A program made the translations under genes and the position numbers. A stretch of DNA of 47,850 nt from an uncultured Lentisphaerota bacterium. Its GTDB lineage: Bacteria; Verrucomicrobiota; Lentisphaeria; Oligosphaerales; CAITYL01. Below, piece after piece: positions 9,557 through 17,203 of this stretch. Numbering within the stretch: the stretch's first letter is position 1; the number at the start of each line of letters is the position of its first letter. The DNA is taken from NCBI GenBank assembly GCA_903896595.1, contig CAITYL010000208.1:1-47850 (forward strand). The letters run 5' to 3'. The notes beneath the pieces are model-generated. The model saw only the letters and a list, made by a program, of their open reading frames with translations, ran no database searches and had not been told where the DNA came from.

Positions 9557-10468
9557 ATGATCGTACATTCCGGCATGATCACCCAGCCATCCAAGCCGGT
9601 GCCGCCGGTCACGGAATCGCCCGTCTACGATCTGCTCTGCACTGGCCTGTTCCATGATTGGTCCTCACGGACACCGGGTTACCGTCCGTCCGGCGGGACG
9701 GATTGGTTGCTCATCCTGACCTTGGCCGGCGGCGGCATCGTTCAAACCGCACCCGGACAATTCCGCCGCGCCCGGGCCGGCGATTTGGCGCTCTACCGGC
9801 CGCACGCGCCGCAATGGTACGGGCCTGACCCCGAATCGAAAAGTTGGACGCTGGTCTGGGTGCATTTCCAGCCGCGCCCGCACTGGCTGGAGTGGGTGAA
9901 GACACTGGGTGAAGCGGCGCCGGGATTGCACTGGATTCATCTGGACGCGCCGGCGTTTTTTCGGGTCCGCCGCAATCTGTTGGCCATGCACCGTCTGGCC
10001 CGGCAAGCGGCCGCCGGCCGCCGGGATCATGCCATGAACCGCCTCGAAGCAGCCCTGCTCGCCTGCCGTGACGCCGTCGGGATGGCGGCCGCGCCGCGGC
10101 GCAATCCATGTGTCGACAAGGCGTTGGCGTGGCTTGACCGCCGCCTGGCTGTTCCGGTGACCGTGACGGAAATGGCCGCCGCCGCCGGCCTGTCCGTTTC
10201 CGGGTTTGCCCACCGCTTCCGCGCGGAGACCGGCCTGGCCCCGCTGCAATACGTGGACTGGCGCCGGATGGAGCGCGCCAAGGAATTGTTACTCATGACC
10301 CCGCTGACCGTCAAGGAAGTGGCGGCGGAACTGGGTTTCGGCGATCCGTTCTACTTTTCCCGCCGTTTCCGCCGCCACACCGGCCTGAACCCGGCCGCCT
10401 GGCGGCGGCAGATACGCCCGCCGCCAGCCCAGCGGCCGGGGCGAGAGGACACCAGACGGCGTCATTGA
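9557..10468 (+). CDS. AraC-family transcriptional regulator (partner of URO-D protein 1)
   Basis: A 303-residue protein with the classic AraC layout. The N-terminal cupin resembles E. coli AraC: LILTLAGGGIVQ, then RARAGDLALYRPHAP, then VWVHFQPRPHWLEWV. The C-terminal double HTH covers about residues 195-285 and includes VTEMAAAAGLSVSGFAHRF and VKEVAAELGFGDPFYFSRRF. An arabinose-like or other sugar ligand is plausible from the cupin similarity. It is divergent from URO-D protein 1, which suggests it regulates that gene. The start at ATG 9557 has no strong ribosome-binding site. The in-frame ATG at 9575 is an alternative. Confidence 0.9.
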   Translation: MIVHSGMITQPSKPVPPVTESPVYDLLCTGLFHDWSSRTPGYRPSGGTDWLLILTLAGGGIVQTAPGQFRRARAGDLALYRPHAPQWYGPDPESKSWTLVWVHFQPRPHWLEWVKTLGEAAPGLHWIHLDAPAFFRVRRNLLAMHRLARQAAAGRRDHAMNRLEAALLACRDAVGMAAAPRRNPCVDKALAWLDRRLAVPVTVTEMAAAAGLSVSGFAHRFRAETGLAPLQYVDWRRMERAKELLLMTPLTVKEVAAELGFGDPFYFSRRFRRHTGLNPAAWRRQIRPPPAQRPGREDTRRRH

Positions 10469-10536
10469 TGGTGGGCGTTCAATGGTGTTGCGGACGTTGT
10501 ATGAGTTGGTTATGTTTTGTCGTATAAAAGGTTACG

Positions 10537-10592
10537 CTACCCTGAAATGCAAGCTTGGAAAAGGGTGCCCTTTGGGTAGTAATTGTTTTTTT
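10537..10592 (+). terminator. Terminator- or attenuator-like structure ahead of AraC gene
   Basis: CTACCC (10537-10542) pairs with GGGTAG (10574-10579). An inner AAAGGG-TG-CCCTTT hairpin lies between them, and a run of seven Ts follows at 10586-10592. It may end the upstream AraC transcript or attenuate the next one, whose ribosome-binding site is only about 20 bp further on. The inner part resembles the left arm of the dispersed element at 16998-17183. Confidence 0.4.
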
Positions 10593-10621
10593 AGCCATGG
10601 TGTTTGCATCAGGAGGCTGTG

Positions 10622-11446
10622 ATGAACTGGCGGCTGCCCTTGCTGGAAGCGCCCACCGTGGTGGGCATGATGAACCGTTCGGTCCATCCTGTTCATCGTG
10701 ACGGGCATGACTGGTACCGGTTGAGCCGGATTTGGTGTCTTAATCTTTATGAGGGAAACGGGTTGCTACGGATCAACGGGAAGACTTTCCCGATCCGTCC
10801 CGGCCATGCCAGCATCACCCCGCCGGATCTCGACATGGAGTACGAGTATCGTGGGCGCACCTATTTGACCTGGGCGCATTTCATTCCCCAAGGCATGGGT
10901 ACCGTGGAGATCCCGATCATGCGGGACTTGGGGGGGGACTTCGACCGTTTTCGCCAGGCCCTGGTCCACGTCATGCCTTGCCATGACTCACAGCCCCAAC
11001 GGGCGGCGGCCCGGTTATGGGATCTGCTGTGGGAACTCACGGAAAAGGAGGCGGTGGCCGGCGCCTCTGCGGAGCCCCCCGAATTGACCTATGCCCGAAA
11101 CCGGATCGAACAGCAACTGGATGGGCCGATCTATATTCCCGTGCTTGCCCGTGAGAGCGGTGTCAGCCACCCGCGATTGGCCCGCCTGTTTCTGCGCCAT
11201 CTCGGGTGCAGTATTTCCAATTACATCCGCGATCAGCGGCTGACCCGCGCTCGTTACCTGCTTGCCTACTACGATTACCCGGTGAAAAGCATTGCCCGGC
11301 AAGTCGGCTTTGCCGACCAGCACCAGTTTAACAAGATCTTTCGCCGGACGCTCGGTTGCGCACCCAGCCGCTACCGGGAAACCGCCAAAACGGCGGGCCA
11401 CCCGCTGGGCCCGAGCGTCAATCCGCAAGAGGACGCGGGGGTGTGA
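10622..11446 (+). CDS. AraC-family transcriptional regulator
   Basis: A 274-residue regulator with an N-terminal cupin (about 1-130, including INGKTFPIRPGHASITPPDL) and a C-terminal double HTH (PVLARESGVSHPRLARLFL and VKSIARQVGFADQHQFNKIF). ATG 10622 is chosen because a near-perfect AGGAGG lies at 10611-10616. The frame also allows a TTG at 10604, but that would precede the ribosome-binding site. It is the only AraC gene of this cluster not divergent from an enzyme gene. It faces the 3' end of URO-D protein 2. Target unknown. Confidence 0.9.
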   Translation: MNWRLPLLEAPTVVGMMNRSVHPVHRDGHDWYRLSRIWCLNLYEGNGLLRINGKTFPIRPGHASITPPDLDMEYEYRGRTYLTWAHFIPQGMGTVEIPIMRDLGGDFDRFRQALVHVMPCHDSQPQRAAARLWDLLWELTEKEAVAGASAEPPELTYARNRIEQQLDGPIYIPVLARESGVSHPRLARLFLRHLGCSISNYIRDQRLTRARYLLAYYDYPVKSIARQVGFADQHQFNKIFRRTLGCAPSRYRETAKTAGHPLGPSVNPQEDAGV

Positions 11447-11472
11447 CCGCTTTGTTGTATGATGTTGGGGTA

Positions 11473-11528
11473 CAAATAGGTTTAACGGAGGGTTTGGGAA
11501 CCGCCTTTCCTCAAAAGGGGGTTCCCAA
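11473..11528. repeat. Dispersed repeat copy A (right half only)
   Basis: A partial copy of the element fully seen at 16998-17183. It contains the segment GGAGGGTTTGGGAACCGCC and the hairpin formed by GGGAACC and GGTTCCC around a pyrimidine/A-rich loop. It lies between the AraC gene and the convergent URO-D gene. Confidence 0.75.
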
Positions 11529-11545
11529 GCGTGTTGGCCCCGCAA

Positions 11546-12571
11546 TCAGGATGCCGCTTGGCGGGCGTACTCCTGCTGGAGGCGGACGTAGAGCCGGTAA
11601 TCGGCGAGCGAGACCTCGGGCGGTGTTTGGTGGTCGGTGCTCGGGATGTAGCCGCCCTGGCGCATCACCGGCAGGAGCCGCTCAAACTCGGCGCGGATGG
11701 CCGCCTCGCCCTGGCTCATGACGCGCTTGTCAAAGCCGCCCACCAGCCGGAGCCGCGGATGCTGGCGGCGCAGCGCCGCGACGTCCACCCCGGCCATGCG
11801 TTCCAGCGGTTGGAACCCGTCCATGCCGACCTCCAGCATCCAGGGGACGATGTCGTCGACCCGCCCGTCCGAATCGACCAGCAGCAGGTCGGTGTGTTGG
11901 CGGGCATGCCTTACCCATTGGCGGTAATAGGGGGCCATGAAGTCGTCGAACATGCCCTTGGACAGCATCGGCCCTTTGTTGTATGACATATCCTCGGCGA
12001 GCACCACCCAGTCGGGGCGCAGGATGCCGCTGACAAACTCAAGGACGCGTTGACTGTAGGCCAGGATATCCTGATTCATGACCTGCATCAATTCCGGTTG
12101 GTCGGCAAAGGCGAACAGGTGTTCCTCAATGCCGAACAGGGTGCGGGGGAACCAGAAGAAGCCCTCGAAATAAAACCAGACGGCGGCGTCGCCATCCTGT
12201 TGCAACTTGGCCCAGCGTTGGAGCATCGGGCGGAGGTGGGCGACCTCCGGGTAGAAGTGCGTCTTCAACCGCTGATAGCTGTCCAGATCGGTGACGGGAC
12301 CGCGATTGTGATCCGCCGGCATCGGCGCGTCTGGCCTGATGCCGCGGAACCAGAAGACCCGATGGTCGTCCAGTCCGAAATGCGTGCGAATGGCGGCATG
12401 GGCGTCCATGTCGTTGTAATTGGACGGGTACAGTTCCGCCGGGAGTCCCTCGCCCTGCCAGCGCCTGAGGGTTTGGTCCCACCACCACGGCGCCCATTCG
12501 GTAACCGGCAGGCGGTCCACCGGCTGGAAGGTGAAGGTGCGGACAAAGCGTTCACGGGTGGTGAGGGGCAT
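11546..12571 (-). CDS. Uroporphyrinogen decarboxylase (URO-D)-fold protein 2
   Basis: A 341-residue URO-D superfamily protein. It has the family N-terminus (RERFVRTFTFQPVDRLPVTE), a central acidic motif (LLLVDSDGRVDDIVPWMLEV, then GMDGFQPLE) and the late GGFDKRV strand. In place and spacing these match the methyltransferase/unknown URO-D branch more than HemE. The Cys pair of protein 1 is absent, so the two probably differ in substrate or metal use. It is divergent from the AraC gene at 12709 (137 bp apart), the same pairing as protein 1. The exact reaction is unknown. Confidence 0.8.
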   Translation of the reverse strand: MPLTTRERFVRTFTFQPVDRLPVTEWAPWWWDQTLRRWQGEGLPAELYPSNYNDMDAHAAIRTHFGLDDHRVFWFRGIRPDAPMPADHNRGPVTDLDSYQRLKTHFYPEVAHLRPMLQRWAKLQQDGDAAVWFYFEGFFWFPRTLFGIEEHLFAFADQPELMQVMNQDILAYSQRVLEFVSGILRPDWVVLAEDMSYNKGPMLSKGMFDDFMAPYYRQWVRHARQHTDLLLVDSDGRVDDIVPWMLEVGMDGFQPLERMAGVDVAALRRQHPRLRLVGGFDKRVMSQGEAAIRAEFERLLPVMRQGGYIPSTDHQTPPEVSLADYRLYVRLQQEYARQAAS

Positions 12572-12708
12572 GGCTGCTCCGTTGTCTTCATGACTTGGCG
12601 TGAATAATCATTACAAAAACTAGCTACGAGGTTAAGTTACAAGTAAAAAAATGATTTACATTTGGCGAAAATGCGGAATATGTTGGCCTTTTTAATTATT
12701 GGTGACGC

Positions 12709-13557
12709 ATGGCCTATTTTGATGAACTGACCTTTCTCAACGTGTATTTGGACATCCCCTACTGGGAGCGGTATGACCAGCGCTGGGAAGGCTTGTACGC
12801 GTTGCATTTTCAGATGGCGGGCGACTTGTATTTCGGCCGGGACGGCGGCCCCCGTGCCACCTTCAGGGCGCCGGTGTTGTTCTGGCTGGACCCCCGGCAT
12901 CATTATCAGTTTGGTGCGGTGAGCGGGACTGACCGGCGGCACGTGGTGGTTTTCCGGGGCCGGCGCGGACAACGCCTGGTGGAACAGGGATTTGACCCGC
13001 TTTGCCGGCCGGGCATCATGCCGCTGCTCCGGGGCGGCGACCTGGACGCCCTGTTTCGCCTGCTGGCGCACCAGTGGCGGGCGCCCGGGCCGGCGGCGCA
13101 CGCCGAAGCCGTGTTGTCACTGGAACGCATCTTGGCACTGGCGCTGGACGCCGGGCCGGCGGCCGGTGCCCAGGGCGTTGGCCCGTTGAAGGTCCGGCAG
13201 GCGGCGGAGCGGATCCGGCAGGAACCGTTCCGTCGGTATGACGCGGTCAGCCTGGCCCGGCAGGCGCGTTTTTCACACAGTCATTACCGGCGTTTGTTCC
13301 GCGCCGTCATTGGGCATCCCATTCACGAGTACATCCTGCGGTGCCGGATGCAGGCGGCGGCGGAACTGTTGCGCGATCCGTCGCGCCCGGTCAAGGAGGT
13401 GGCCGCCTTGGCAGGCTACACCGATGCCGCCGAATTTTGCCGGGCATTCAAGGCCCGGCTGGAGTTGTCACCGCAGCACTACCGGCGGGCGGTTTCTTTG
13501 ATGAACTGTCGTTTTCCGACAGCTGGCAAACTTTGCCACCCGGCCGGGGCGAGATGA
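12709..13557 (+). CDS. AraC-family transcriptional regulator (partner of URO-D protein 2)
   Basis: A 282-residue protein. The N-terminal half (1-150) is a degenerate cupin-like sensor. The C-terminal HTH pair covers about 165-265, with AVSLARQARFSHSHYRRLFR and VKEVAALAGYTDAAEFCRAF ending in SPQHYRRA. It starts at ATG 12709, after an AT-rich stretch that separates it from the divergent URO-D gene. The shared intergenic region suggests it controls URO-D protein 2 (inference). Confidence 0.88.
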   Translation: MAYFDELTFLNVYLDIPYWERYDQRWEGLYALHFQMAGDLYFGRDGGPRATFRAPVLFWLDPRHHYQFGAVSGTDRRHVVVFRGRRGQRLVEQGFDPLCRPGIMPLLRGGDLDALFRLLAHQWRAPGPAAHAEAVLSLERILALALDAGPAAGAQGVGPLKVRQAAERIRQEPFRRYDAVSLARQARFSHSHYRRLFRAVIGHPIHEYILRCRMQAAAELLRDPSRPVKEVAALAGYTDAAEFCRAFKARLELSPQHYRRAVSLMNCRFPTAGKLCHPAGAR

Positions 13558-13610
13558 CAGCTGCAATACGACCGTCACATGTGCTTGGTTACGAAATCCC
13601 CGCGCCCGGT

Positions 13611-13925
13611 TTAGCCGGTGGAGCGGCGGCGGAACTTGTTTTTGAGATGGGCGCCCCATTCCTTGGTGCGGGCCAGGCCTTCTTTACCGGCGAGCAGGAC
13701 ACCGGCGCCGAGCATGCCCCAGGAAAGGGCGTAGAGCACGGCGGCGATCAAGGCGCCAAGTTTGTCCTGGCCGGTGGCGCGTCCCCAGGCCAGGGCCACC
13801 GCCGCGCCGCCATAGCCGACCGGCCAGTTGGCGACGATCAGGACCAGGCCCAACTTGAAGCGGAAACCGGTGCGGGGCGGGACGACCGGTTTGTCAATCA
13901 CGGCAGGTTCGGCGAATTCCGGCAT
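13611..13925 (-). CDS. Small two-helix membrane protein, transporter-suffix-like
   Basis: A 104-residue protein with an N-terminal cytoplasmic stretch and two hydrophobic segments (about 27-48 and 58-78). Its end, GKEGLARTKEWGAHLKNKF, resembles the small 'transporter suffix domain' proteins, where a helix pair precedes a GK-G sequence. That resemblance is from memory and tentative. AAGG lies upstream of ATG 13925. It is downstream of yejE on the same strand but separated from it by a 235-bp repeat element, so co-transcription is uncertain. Function unknown. Confidence 0.6.
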   Translation of the reverse strand: MPEFAEPAVIDKPVVPPRTGFRFKLGLVLIVANWPVGYGGAAVALAWGRATGQDKLGALIAAVLYALSWGMLGAGVLLAGKEGLARTKEWGAHLKNKFRRRSTG

Positions 13926-13982
13926 GGTGGTGGCCTTTTTAGTGCGTTACGATAAAAAGTCGTTAAGATATACACAAGATGT

Positions 13983-14217
13983 TACCACAGAGAGCACAGA
14001 GAACACGGAGGGAAAATGCCACTACAAATTCAAACAATCAAACCGCAGATTGACGAATGTTGAGGTCCGAATCAAGAAGGAAATCCGCCGGCGAACCGTA
14101 ACAACTTCAATATTCTGCGGTTCAATATTCGGCAATCTGCGGTTTAATTTAATCCATCACCCTAACTCGGTATGGCGTGTTGGGCAACCTCTGTGCTCTC
14201 TGTGTCCTCTGTGGTGA
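13983..14217. repeat. Inverted-repeat element built of CACAGAG words
   Basis: A 235-bp element. The left end (ACCACAGAGAGCACAGAG and on) and the right end, read in reverse complement (ACCACAGAGGACACAGAG and on), match. A second inner pair is AAACCGCAGATTG (about 14039-14053) with CAATCTGCGGTTT (about 14132-14144). Nested pairing would fold the whole element into a long hairpin. No gene is inside. It fills most of the 326 bp between the small membrane protein and yejE. Confidence 0.7.
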
Positions 14218-14251
14218 AGCATTGGTTTTGGTGTGTGGGTGCTGGGCAGGT

Positions 14252-15556
14252 TCAGCGCCGGCGGGGGTCGAAGGCGTTGCGGACACCGTCGCCGACGAAG
14301 GTGAGCAGGGTGACGGTCACGCCCAGCAGGAGCACGGTGGGGACGCTGATCCACAGCGCCTGCAAGTTGGCCTGCCCTTGGGCCAGCAGTTCGCCCAGGC
14401 TCGGGTACGGGCTGGGCACGCCCAAGCCGAGAAAGTCCAGGCTGACCAGGGCCAGGATGCCGCCGCTGATCAGGAACGGAAAAAAGGTGATGACCGGCGC
14501 GAGGGTGTTGGGCAGGATGTGCCGGCTCATGATCCGGAGATCCGACACCCCCAGCGCCCGCGCCGCCCGCACATAGTCGAAATTGCGCGCCCGCAGGAAC
14601 TCCGCCCGCATGTAGGCCGCGATGCCCATCCAGGAGGTGAGATTGAGGATGAGGAACAGGATCCAGATGTTGCGGGCCAGGATAGAGCTCAGGATCATCA
14701 GCAGGTACAGGCGCGGCAGTGATCCCCAGATTTCCGACAGGCGCTGGCCGAACAAATCGATCCAGCCCCCGGAAAAGCCTTGGATTCCGCCCAGCATGGT
14801 GCCGAAGACGATGGCAGTGAAGGCCAGGGCCAGTCCGAACAGCATGGAGACCCGGGCGCCATAGACCAGGCGCGCCAGGACGTCGCGGCCGCGGTCGTCG
14901 GTGCCCAGGTAATGGCCGTCCACCCAGCTGGAGGGCAGCCAGGCCGCGGTGTTGGGCAACTGCTGGCGCCAGGGTGCCGCCAGGGCGTCGCGGCCGGTCC
15001 GGCTGTTGGTGGCGATGGTGGCGTAGTCGTAGCGGACGGGAGGCCACAGCACCCAGGCCGGCAGTCCACCGGGCGGCCGTCCGGCGGACAGACCGGCGGC
15101 CGTGGTGCCGGACGCCGTCTTGGACGCCGGTATTGGCCGGGGCGCGGTGTCGCCGGCTTCCTCGTCGAACTGGTCAAGCAATGAAACCGGGGCAGGGGAC
15201 GGGGCGGTGGTTGCCGGCGCATCCCCGGGTTCAGGGTCGAACCGGTCCAACAGCGAGGCGTTCCCGCCGGTTGTGCCGCCATCGGCCGCGCCAGAATCCA
15301 GTCCCAGCAGCTTCAGAAACGCCAGCGACGCATAGTCTGGCTCGACCTCGCGGTCGCCGCCGAAATCGCGGTCGGTGTAGCGGACCAGGGCCGGCCAAAA
15401 CCAGCGGCCGTCCTGGACGATGAGCAGCGGCCGGGAATTGCACAACAGTTCCGCCGGCAGGCAGGCCACGAGCAGCCCCAGCAGCAGCAGCAGGCTCCAC
15501 CACGCCCGCCGCTCGCCGCGGAACATCCGCCATTTTTCCCGCCATTCCGGACTCAT
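14252..15556 (-). CDS. yejE: YejE-like peptide ABC transporter permease with an inserted low-complexity segment
   Basis: A 434-residue inner-membrane permease of the oligopeptide/microcin C type. It matches E. coli YejE in order of features: N-terminal helix after ERRAWWS, then RPLLIVQDGRWFWPALV, DFGG, LGTDDRGRDVLARLVYGARV, the EAA-type loop RAARALGVSDLRIMSRHILP, and an end near GVRNAFDPRR. The start ATG 15556 (MSPEWREKWR) is chosen because the longer upstream frame is out-of-frame yejB sequence. Compared with YejE (about 341 residues), it carries about 75-80 extra residues after DFGGDREVEPDY. These hold two copies of a Ser-Leu-Leu-Asp-x-Phe-Asp motif and many Pro/Ala/Thr. Partner ATPase and binding protein are not nearby. 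Confidence 0.88.
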   Translation of the reverse strand: MSPEWREKWRMFRGERRAWWSLLLLLGLLVACLPAELLCNSRPLLIVQDGRWFWPALVRYTDRDFGGDREVEPDYASLAFLKLLGLDSGAADGGTTGGNASLLDRFDPEPGDAPATTAPSPAPVSLLDQFDEEAGDTAPRPIPASKTASGTTAAGLSAGRPPGGLPAWVLWPPVRYDYATIATNSRTGRDALAAPWRQQLPNTAAWLPSSWVDGHYLGTDDRGRDVLARLVYGARVSMLFGLALAFTAIVFGTMLGGIQGFSGGWIDLFGQRLSEIWGSLPRLYLLMILSSILARNIWILFLILNLTSWMGIAAYMRAEFLRARNFDYVRAARALGVSDLRIMSRHILPNTLAPVITFFPFLISGGILALVSLDFLGLGVPSPYPSLGELLAQGQANLQALWISVPTVLLLGVTVTLLTFVGDGVRNAFDPRRR

Positions 15557-15647
15557 ACGAAAACGTCCTCGGAAGATAGTAGACAGAAGACAGTAGATAG
15601 CATGTAGGAGGTTAGAATCGAACCTTGGTAATGCGTAAACTTTTGGA

Positions 15648-15758
15648 TTCACCACGAAGCCACGAAGAGCACGAAGGTAAAACGAAGCTGTTTTTATGTT
15701 TGATTGGCCATGGAAACGCTTCGATCCAACTTCGTGTTCTTCGTGTCTTCGTGGTGAA
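15648..15758. repeat. Inverted-repeat element built of CACGAAG words, between yejB and yejE
   Basis: Two 29-nt arms (15648-15676 and 15730-15758) are inverted copies with two mismatches. Each is made of three CACGAAG-type words, and they are separated by 53 nt. The element sits in the yejB-yejE gap, so the transcript would carry a long hairpin between the two permease cistrons. Confidence 0.8.
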
Positions 15759-15774
15759 AATTGATTTTCGACGG

Positions 15775-16923
15775 TTAGTCCGCGGCGCGTTGGAAGCTGA
15801 TGCGGGGATCGACCAGGACGTAGCAGAGGTCGGTTGCCAGTTGCGCGCCCAGACCAAGCAGGGTCATGATGAACAGGTTGCCCATGACCACCGGGTAATC
15901 CCGCTGCAAAACCGAGGTGTACGCCAGCAGCCCCATGCCGTCCAGGTTGAAGATTTTCTCGATCAGCACGCTGCCGGTGAAAAACATGGCCAGGAAACTG
16001 CCGGGGAAGTCGGTGACCAGCGGGATCATGGCGTTGCGCAGGACATGCCCGAAGAGCACCCGGCGCGGCGACACGCCCTTGGCCCGCGCCGTGGTCACGT
16101 ACTGTTTGCCGACCTCTTCCAGTACCGAATTTTTGGTCAGCCCGGTGAGCACGGCCAGGGCGCCGATGTTCAGACACAGCAGGGGCGCTGCCAGGTGATG
16201 GAAATAATCCAGCAGCCGCTGCCCGAAACTCCAGCTTTCATAGCCCGGCGCGCCGGCCGAGGTCAGCCCCGACAACGGCACCAGATCCCACACCGCCGCG
16301 TCGCCGGGCCCCAGCAGCACGATCAGCAGCACCGCCAGGACAAAACCGGGAATGCTGTAGCCGACCAGGATCAAGATGCTGCTGCCGACGTCGAACCGGC
16401 TGCCGTTGCGCACCGCCTTGGCGACGCCCAGCAGCACGCACAGCGGGTAGGAGAGGATGAAGCTCCACACGCCGAGCGACAACGAGACCGGCATTTTCTC
16501 CACGATCAGTTCGAGCACATTGCGGTTGCGGTAAAACGAATCGCCGAACTTGCCGATCAGCATACCGTCCCAGTTTTTGCGCTGGGTCAGGGCGCGTCCC
16601 AGCGGCTCCCGCGGATCGGTGCGCGAGAACCACAGGAAGGTGCGGCAATAACGTTCCCACAGCGGCCGGTCCAGGTGATAGACGCGGCGGAGTTTCTCCA
16701 CGTCCTCGGCCGCCATGTTCCGGCGCCGGTCCGCCCCCGGTCCGGCCGCGCCGGTGACGGTGCCGCCGGCCTCGCTGCCGCGGCCGGCACGTCCCTCCAG
16801 CAGGTCGCGCATCTGGTCCAGCGGCCCGCCGGGGACAAACTGGATGATGATGAAGGTGATCGTGAGGATGCCCCACACGGTCGGAATCATCAGCAACAGT
16901 CGGCGTAAGAGGTAGGCGCTCAT
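15775..16923 (-). CDS. yejB: YejB-like peptide ABC transporter permease
   Basis: A 382-residue inner-membrane permease, the partner of YejE. It starts at ATG 16923 (MSAYLLRRLLLMIPTVWGI), the standard first helix of OppB/DppB/YejB permeases. Features matching E. coli YejB include FVPGGPLDQ, the phrase GDSFYRNRNVLELI, the long stretch from LTKNSVLEEV through QYVTTARAKGVSPRRVLFGH (the EAA loop that contacts the ATPase) and the C-terminal DYPVVMGNLFIMTL and LVDPRISF. The likely role is ATP-driven import of peptides or other oligomers. It follows the GH5 gene on the same strand after a 280-bp gap that contains a repeat element. yejA and yejF are absent from the window. Confidence 0.92.
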   Translation of the reverse strand: MSAYLLRRLLLMIPTVWGILTITFIIIQFVPGGPLDQMRDLLEGRAGRGSEAGGTVTGAAGPGADRRRNMAAEDVEKLRRVYHLDRPLWERYCRTFLWFSRTDPREPLGRALTQRKNWDGMLIGKFGDSFYRNRNVLELIVEKMPVSLSLGVWSFILSYPLCVLLGVAKAVRNGSRFDVGSSILILVGYSIPGFVLAVLLIVLLGPGDAAVWDLVPLSGLTSAGAPGYESWSFGQRLLDYFHHLAAPLLCLNIGALAVLTGLTKNSVLEEVGKQYVTTARAKGVSPRRVLFGHVLRNAMIPLVTDFPGSFLAMFFTGSVLIEKIFNLDGMGLLAYTSVLQRDYPVVMGNLFIMTLLGLGAQLATDLCYVLVDPRISFQRAAD

Positions 16924-16997
16924 GGTGGCCCGCAAAATAACCCGGTTCCGGCCCCGCCGCCACCCGTTGCCTCCCGTGAGCGTATGGTTATTATTGC

Positions 16998-17183
16998 CGG
17001 ATGATGTTGGGGCCACCCTTTTGGAAAAGGGTGCTCCCTTTGCGGATTTCGCAGGCCGCTCCCGTGCAACCATCCACAATTGGGGCACCGGGGCGGCCTG
17101 CGGAATCCGCAAAAGGCACAAACAGGTTTGACGGAGGGTTTGGGAACCGCCTTTCCTCAAAAGGGGGTTCCCAACATCATCCG
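16998..17183. mobile_element. 186-bp MITE-like nested palindromic element (full copy B)
   Basis: The element is bounded by perfect 14-bp terminal inverted repeats, CGGATGATGTTGGG at 16998-17011 and its complement at 17170-17183. Inside are two terminal hairpins (CACCCTTTT/AAAAGGGTG on the left, GGGAACC/GGTTCCC on the right) and a central inverted pair of about 21 bp (TTGCGGATTTCGCAGGC against GCCTGCGGAATCCGCAA, one mismatch). There is no coding capacity. Partial copies lie at 11473-11528, 44181-44278 and 47729-47812, with a possible left-arm trace near 10554-10576. Confidence 0.75.
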
Positions 17184-17203
17184 ACAAAGCGGTCATGCAC
17201 TAT

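Noticed and set aside
15557-16177. N-terminal extension of the yejE open frame
   Set aside because: It crosses the repeat element and the 3' part of yejB out of frame; MSPEWREKWR at 15556 matches known YejE N-termini.
15625-16908. A 427-residue plus-strand open frame
   Set aside because: Antisense to yejB and partly made of CACGAAG repeat words; no domain pattern.
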